Part shown: positions 31,327-33,402 of the stretch, piece by piece
How positions within the stretch are numbered: position 1 is the stretch's first letter
Layout of the letters: the number at the start of each line of letters is the position of its first letter
Assembly (NCBI RefSeq): GCF_003851725.1
Contig: NZ_BHYL01000027.1
Coordinates: 1-33,402, forward strand
Origin: Cellulomonas algicola
Lineage (GTDB): Bacteria > Actinomycetota > Actinomycetes > Actinomycetales > Cellulomonadaceae
Reading direction: 5' to 3'
DNA: 33,402 nucleotides
Translations under genes and position numbers: made by a program
The notes under the pieces: model-generated
Database searches by the model: none
What the model was told of the DNA's origin: nothing
The model's input: the letters and a program-made list of their open reading frames with translations, nothing else

Positions 31327-33402
31327 TCAGCCGCCGGTGCGGGTCTGCGGCGGGCCGCCCTGGAAGCCTGCGGGAGGGCCGCCCTGGAGGACGACCGGGC
31401 CGCGCTGGTCGTCGCCGAGGCCCGACAGGCCCGTCGAGGTGCTGCCCGACGAGCCCTCGACCGGCTGGTCGAGGTCCGCGAGGACGACCTCGTCACCCGC
31501 CGACAGGCCCGAGACGATCTCGGTGCGCTCCGCGCCCACGGCGCCGACCTCGACCTCGACCGTGCTCGGGGTGTCGCCGTCGAGGACCTGGACCGTCGTC
31601 GCGCCGTCGGCCGTCCGGACCGCGGAGGTCGGGACGGTCAGCACGTCGTCGACGCCCGCGACCTGCACGACGACCTGCGCCGACGCACCGTCGAACAGGC
31701 GCTCCTGCGTCGCGTCGAGCGCGATCTCGACCGTGTAGGACGGCTCCGACGTCGACGACACGTCGAGGACCCCGACGCTGCTCACGGTCCCCGTGAGCGC
31801 CGCCTGGGTGCTGGGCGTCGTCACCGTGGCAGCCTGGCCGACGGCGACGAGGTCGATGTCCGAGAGGCCGACGGTGGTCGTCGCCGTGTGGCCGTCGCCG
31901 CCGAGCACCGTGACGACCGCGGTCGTCGACGACGCCCCGACCGCGTCTCCGGGCGCCAGCGCGACCCCCGCGACCGTGCCGGCGATCGGGCTGGTCAGCG
32001 TGCCGAACGGCAGTGCCGCCCGGGCGATCGCGACCTCCGCCTGCGCGGCGGCGACCGCCGCCTGGTCCGCGAGGATCGTCGCCGCCGACGCGGCACCGCC
32101 GGTCGAGCCGTCGCTCGCGGACGTGCGGTCGGACGACGCGCTCGAGGCGCTCGGGGCCGTCGTCGTGCTGCTGGTCGGGGACGGGGTCGTGCTCGACGAG
32201 CCGGAGCCCGAGGTGTCGGCGCCCGTCGTCCCGCTGCCGGTCGCGCCGGTGCCCGGGGTGTTCGTGCCGTCCGTCGACGACCGGGCCGCCGCGACGGCCT
32301 GCTGGAGGGCGACGACCGCCTGGTCGAGCGTCGTCGCCAGCGCCGTGAGGGCCTGCTGCGCGGCGTCGGTGGCCTGCTGCGCGTCGAGCGTGCCGCCGAT
32401 CGCGTCGCGGCAGGCGGCGAGGGCGTCCGTCAGGGCGGCGTCGACGTCCGGGCCGTCGGCGCCGTCGGTCTCGTCCGGGCCGTCGGTGTCGGCGGCGTCT
32501 GCTGCGTCGGTCGTCGCGCCGGTGCCGGTGACGTCGCCCCCGGTGCCCGTCGCGTCGCCCGTCGACGAGGCCGCCCCACCCGTACCCGACGGGACGCCGG
32601 ACGCGGGGTCGCCGTCCGTCGGCTCGGGGCTCGGCTCGTCGTCGGCGACGAGGTCGAGGAACGCCGTGCACGCCGCCTCGGACGCCTCGACGCTCGCGCT
32701 GCTGCCGGCGAGGGCGTCGTGCGCGGCGGTGGCCTGTGCGAGGAGGTCCTGCTGGGCCTTCCGGACGTCGGCGACGGCCGCCTGCACCGCGGCGTCGTCG
32801 GACGCGTCGGGACCGCCTCCGGGGCCGGTCGTGCCGGGCTCGGTCGACCCGGCGTCCCCGGTCGAGCCGGTCGAGCCGGTCGAGCCGGTCGACGGCGTCG
32901 ACCCGCCGGGCGGCGTCGAGCCCGTCGACGTGGAGCCCGTGGACGACGGCGAGCCCGTGGACGTCGACGCGCTCGACGTCTGCGACGCCAGGTCCGTGTC
33001 GAGCTGGTCCTGCGCGTCGGCGAGCGCCGCCTCGGCGTCGTCGACCGCCTCCTGCAGCGCGGCAGGGTCGAGCGTCGCGAGCGTCTGGCCGGCGGTGACC
33101 TGCTGCCCGACGGCGACGTCGACGGTCGCGACCGTGCCCGCGACGGAGAACGACGCGTCGCGCCGCGTGGCCGACGCGACGGAGCCGACGGCGTCGACGG
33201 ACTGCTCGACGGACGCGGTCTCGGCCGTCGCGGTCCGGTACCGCCCGGTGCCGTCGCCGCCCAGCGCGAGGGCCACGCCTCCGCCGACGCCGCAGAGCAC
33301 GACGGCTCCGGCGGTGGCCAGCGCGACGGTGCGACGGCGGGCACGGCGACGGGCCGAACGTGCGAGCGACGGGCGCGGCGCGGCACCGGCACCGGGCACG
33401 AC
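31327..33402 (-). CDS. MacA/HlyD-type membrane-fusion (efflux adaptor) protein; start may lie outside the window
   Basis: At least 690 aa; the frame is open to the window end, so the start is uncertain (GTG at 33399 is the last visible one). An Arg-rich N-terminus and one membrane span (VALATAGAVVLCGVGGGVALAL) lead to the first lipoyl half (AGTVATVDVAVGQQVTAGQTLATLD). A coiled coil (AVDDAEAALADAQDQL) is interrupted by three long Ser/Thr/Gly/Asp stretches and two single Cys. The second half (ILADQAAVAAAQAEVAIARAAL, then GTLTSPIAGTVAGVALAPGDAV) and a beta-barrel plus membrane-proximal domain (VLTVPTSAVRTADG) follow. In actinobacteria such adaptors usually pair with a MacB-like ATPase and FtsX-type permease, expected here to the minus-strand downstream or outside; none is visible downstream. 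The C-terminus is Gly/Pro-rich. Confidence 0.85.
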   Translation of the reverse strand, partial: VVPGAGAAPRPSLARSARRRARRRTVALATAGAVVLCGVGGGVALALGGDGTGRYRTATAETASVEQSVDAVGSVASATRRDASFSVAGTVATVDVAVGQQVTAGQTLATLDPAALQEAVDDAEAALADAQDQLDTDLASQTSSASTSTGSPSSTGSTSTGSTPPGGSTPSTGSTGSTGSTGDAGSTEPGTTGPGGGPDASDDAAVQAAVADVRKAQQDLLAQATAAHDALAGSSASVEASEAACTAFLDLVADDEPSPEPTDGDPASGVPSGTGGAASSTGDATGTGGDVTGTGATTDAADAADTDGPDETDGADGPDVDAALTDALAACRDAIGGTLDAQQATDAAQQALTALATTLDQAVVALQQAVAAARSSTDGTNTPGTGATGSGTTGADTSGSGSSSTTPSPTSSTTTAPSASSASSDRTSASDGSTGGAASAATILADQAAVAAAQAEVAIARAALPFGTLTSPIAGTVAGVALAPGDAVGASSTTAVVTVLGGDGHTATTTVGLSDIDLVAVGQAATVTTPSTQAALTGTVSSVGVLDVSSTSEPSYTVEIALDATQERLFDGASAQVVVQVAGVDDVLTVPTSAVRTADGATTVQVLDGDTPSTVEVEVGAVGAERTEIVSGLSAGDEVVLADLDQPVEGSSGSTSTGLSGLGDDQRGPVVLQGGPPAGFQGGPPQTRTGG
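32860..32892. repeat. 9-bp tandem repeat in the adaptor gene
   Basis: GGTCGAGCC repeated three times plus a partial copy, in frame, encoding GST/TGS units of the first low-complexity stretch. Whole-codon length means copy changes would not break the frame. Confidence 0.75.

Noticed and set aside
26876-31738. A 1,620-codon plus-strand open frame opposite araB, lacI and proC
   Set aside because: Arg/Val/Asp-rich with no motifs; it mirrors the codon bias of well-supported genes on the other strand.
1-33402. CRISPR arrays, insertion sequences, prophage or integrative elements
   Set aside because: No regular repeat-spacer pattern, transposase or integrase motif, or composition break was seen. 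The short tandem repeats are coding or spacer slippage.
1-33402. tRNA or rRNA genes
   Set aside because: No cloverleaf with a GGTTCRAAT-like T-arm and no rRNA sequence was recognised by eye. A tRNAscan run would settle it.

Overview
The window reads as ordinary chromosome of a very high-GC actinobacterium, most likely a Micrococcales member close to Cellulomonas. The grounds are extreme GC-biased third positions, a mycothiol-type (MDMPI) enzyme, plant- and fungal-polysaccharide genes, GTG starts, likely leaderless promoters, and an LAXTG (sortase E type) sorting signal. I see no insertion sequence, integrase, CRISPR array, tRNA or rRNA.

Layout. (1) 1-1959 (+): the 3' part of a secreted GH87-like alpha-1,3-glucanase (mycodextranase), ending at a strong terminator. 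(2) 10878-2131 (-): a sugar operon in the order lacI, solute-binding lipoprotein, two MalF/MalG-type permeases, two different GH42 beta-galactosidases. Two perfect 14-bp palindromes precede lacI, and a stable hairpin sits between the binding protein and the permeases. No ATPase is encoded, so a shared MsiK-type ATPase elsewhere is likely. (3) 11054-16145: an ABC-2 exporter pair, an MDMPI-family enzyme, a DoxX-like membrane protein, a PrmC-related methyltransferase, a TetR regulator and a GNAT acetyltransferase. Most of these have a TANNNT box 5-8 nt before the start codon, as in leaderless transcripts. (4) 19010-16288 (-): a surface module made of a secreted Val/Ala/Pro-rich protein followed by a seven-repeat, cysteine-free chaplin-like protein with an LAATG sorting signal. 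(5) 19298-19495 (-): a 65-aa orphan. (6) 20079-24556 (+): a 1,340-aa secreted protein joining an SLT-type lytic transglycosylase, a Cys-rich segment, a golvesin-like domain and an SGNH hydrolase. It follows a long structured leader and is translationally coupled to a small lipoprotein. (7) 29875-24613 (-): a LacI regulator and araB-araD-araA for L-arabinose. (8) proC. (9) A MacA/HlyD-type membrane-fusion adaptor that runs to the window edge.

How it fits together. The GH42/transporter operon and araBDA suggest a plant-biomass (arabinogalactan or galacto-oligosaccharide) scavenger with two LacI-controlled regulons. The best candidates for something undescribed are the transglycosylase-golvesin-SGNH fusion with its coupled lipoprotein, which could combine peptidoglycan de-O-acylation and cleavage in one polypeptide, and the cysteine-free chaplin-like surface protein with its secreted neighbour. 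Assignments rest on motif recognition by eye. No database search was possible.
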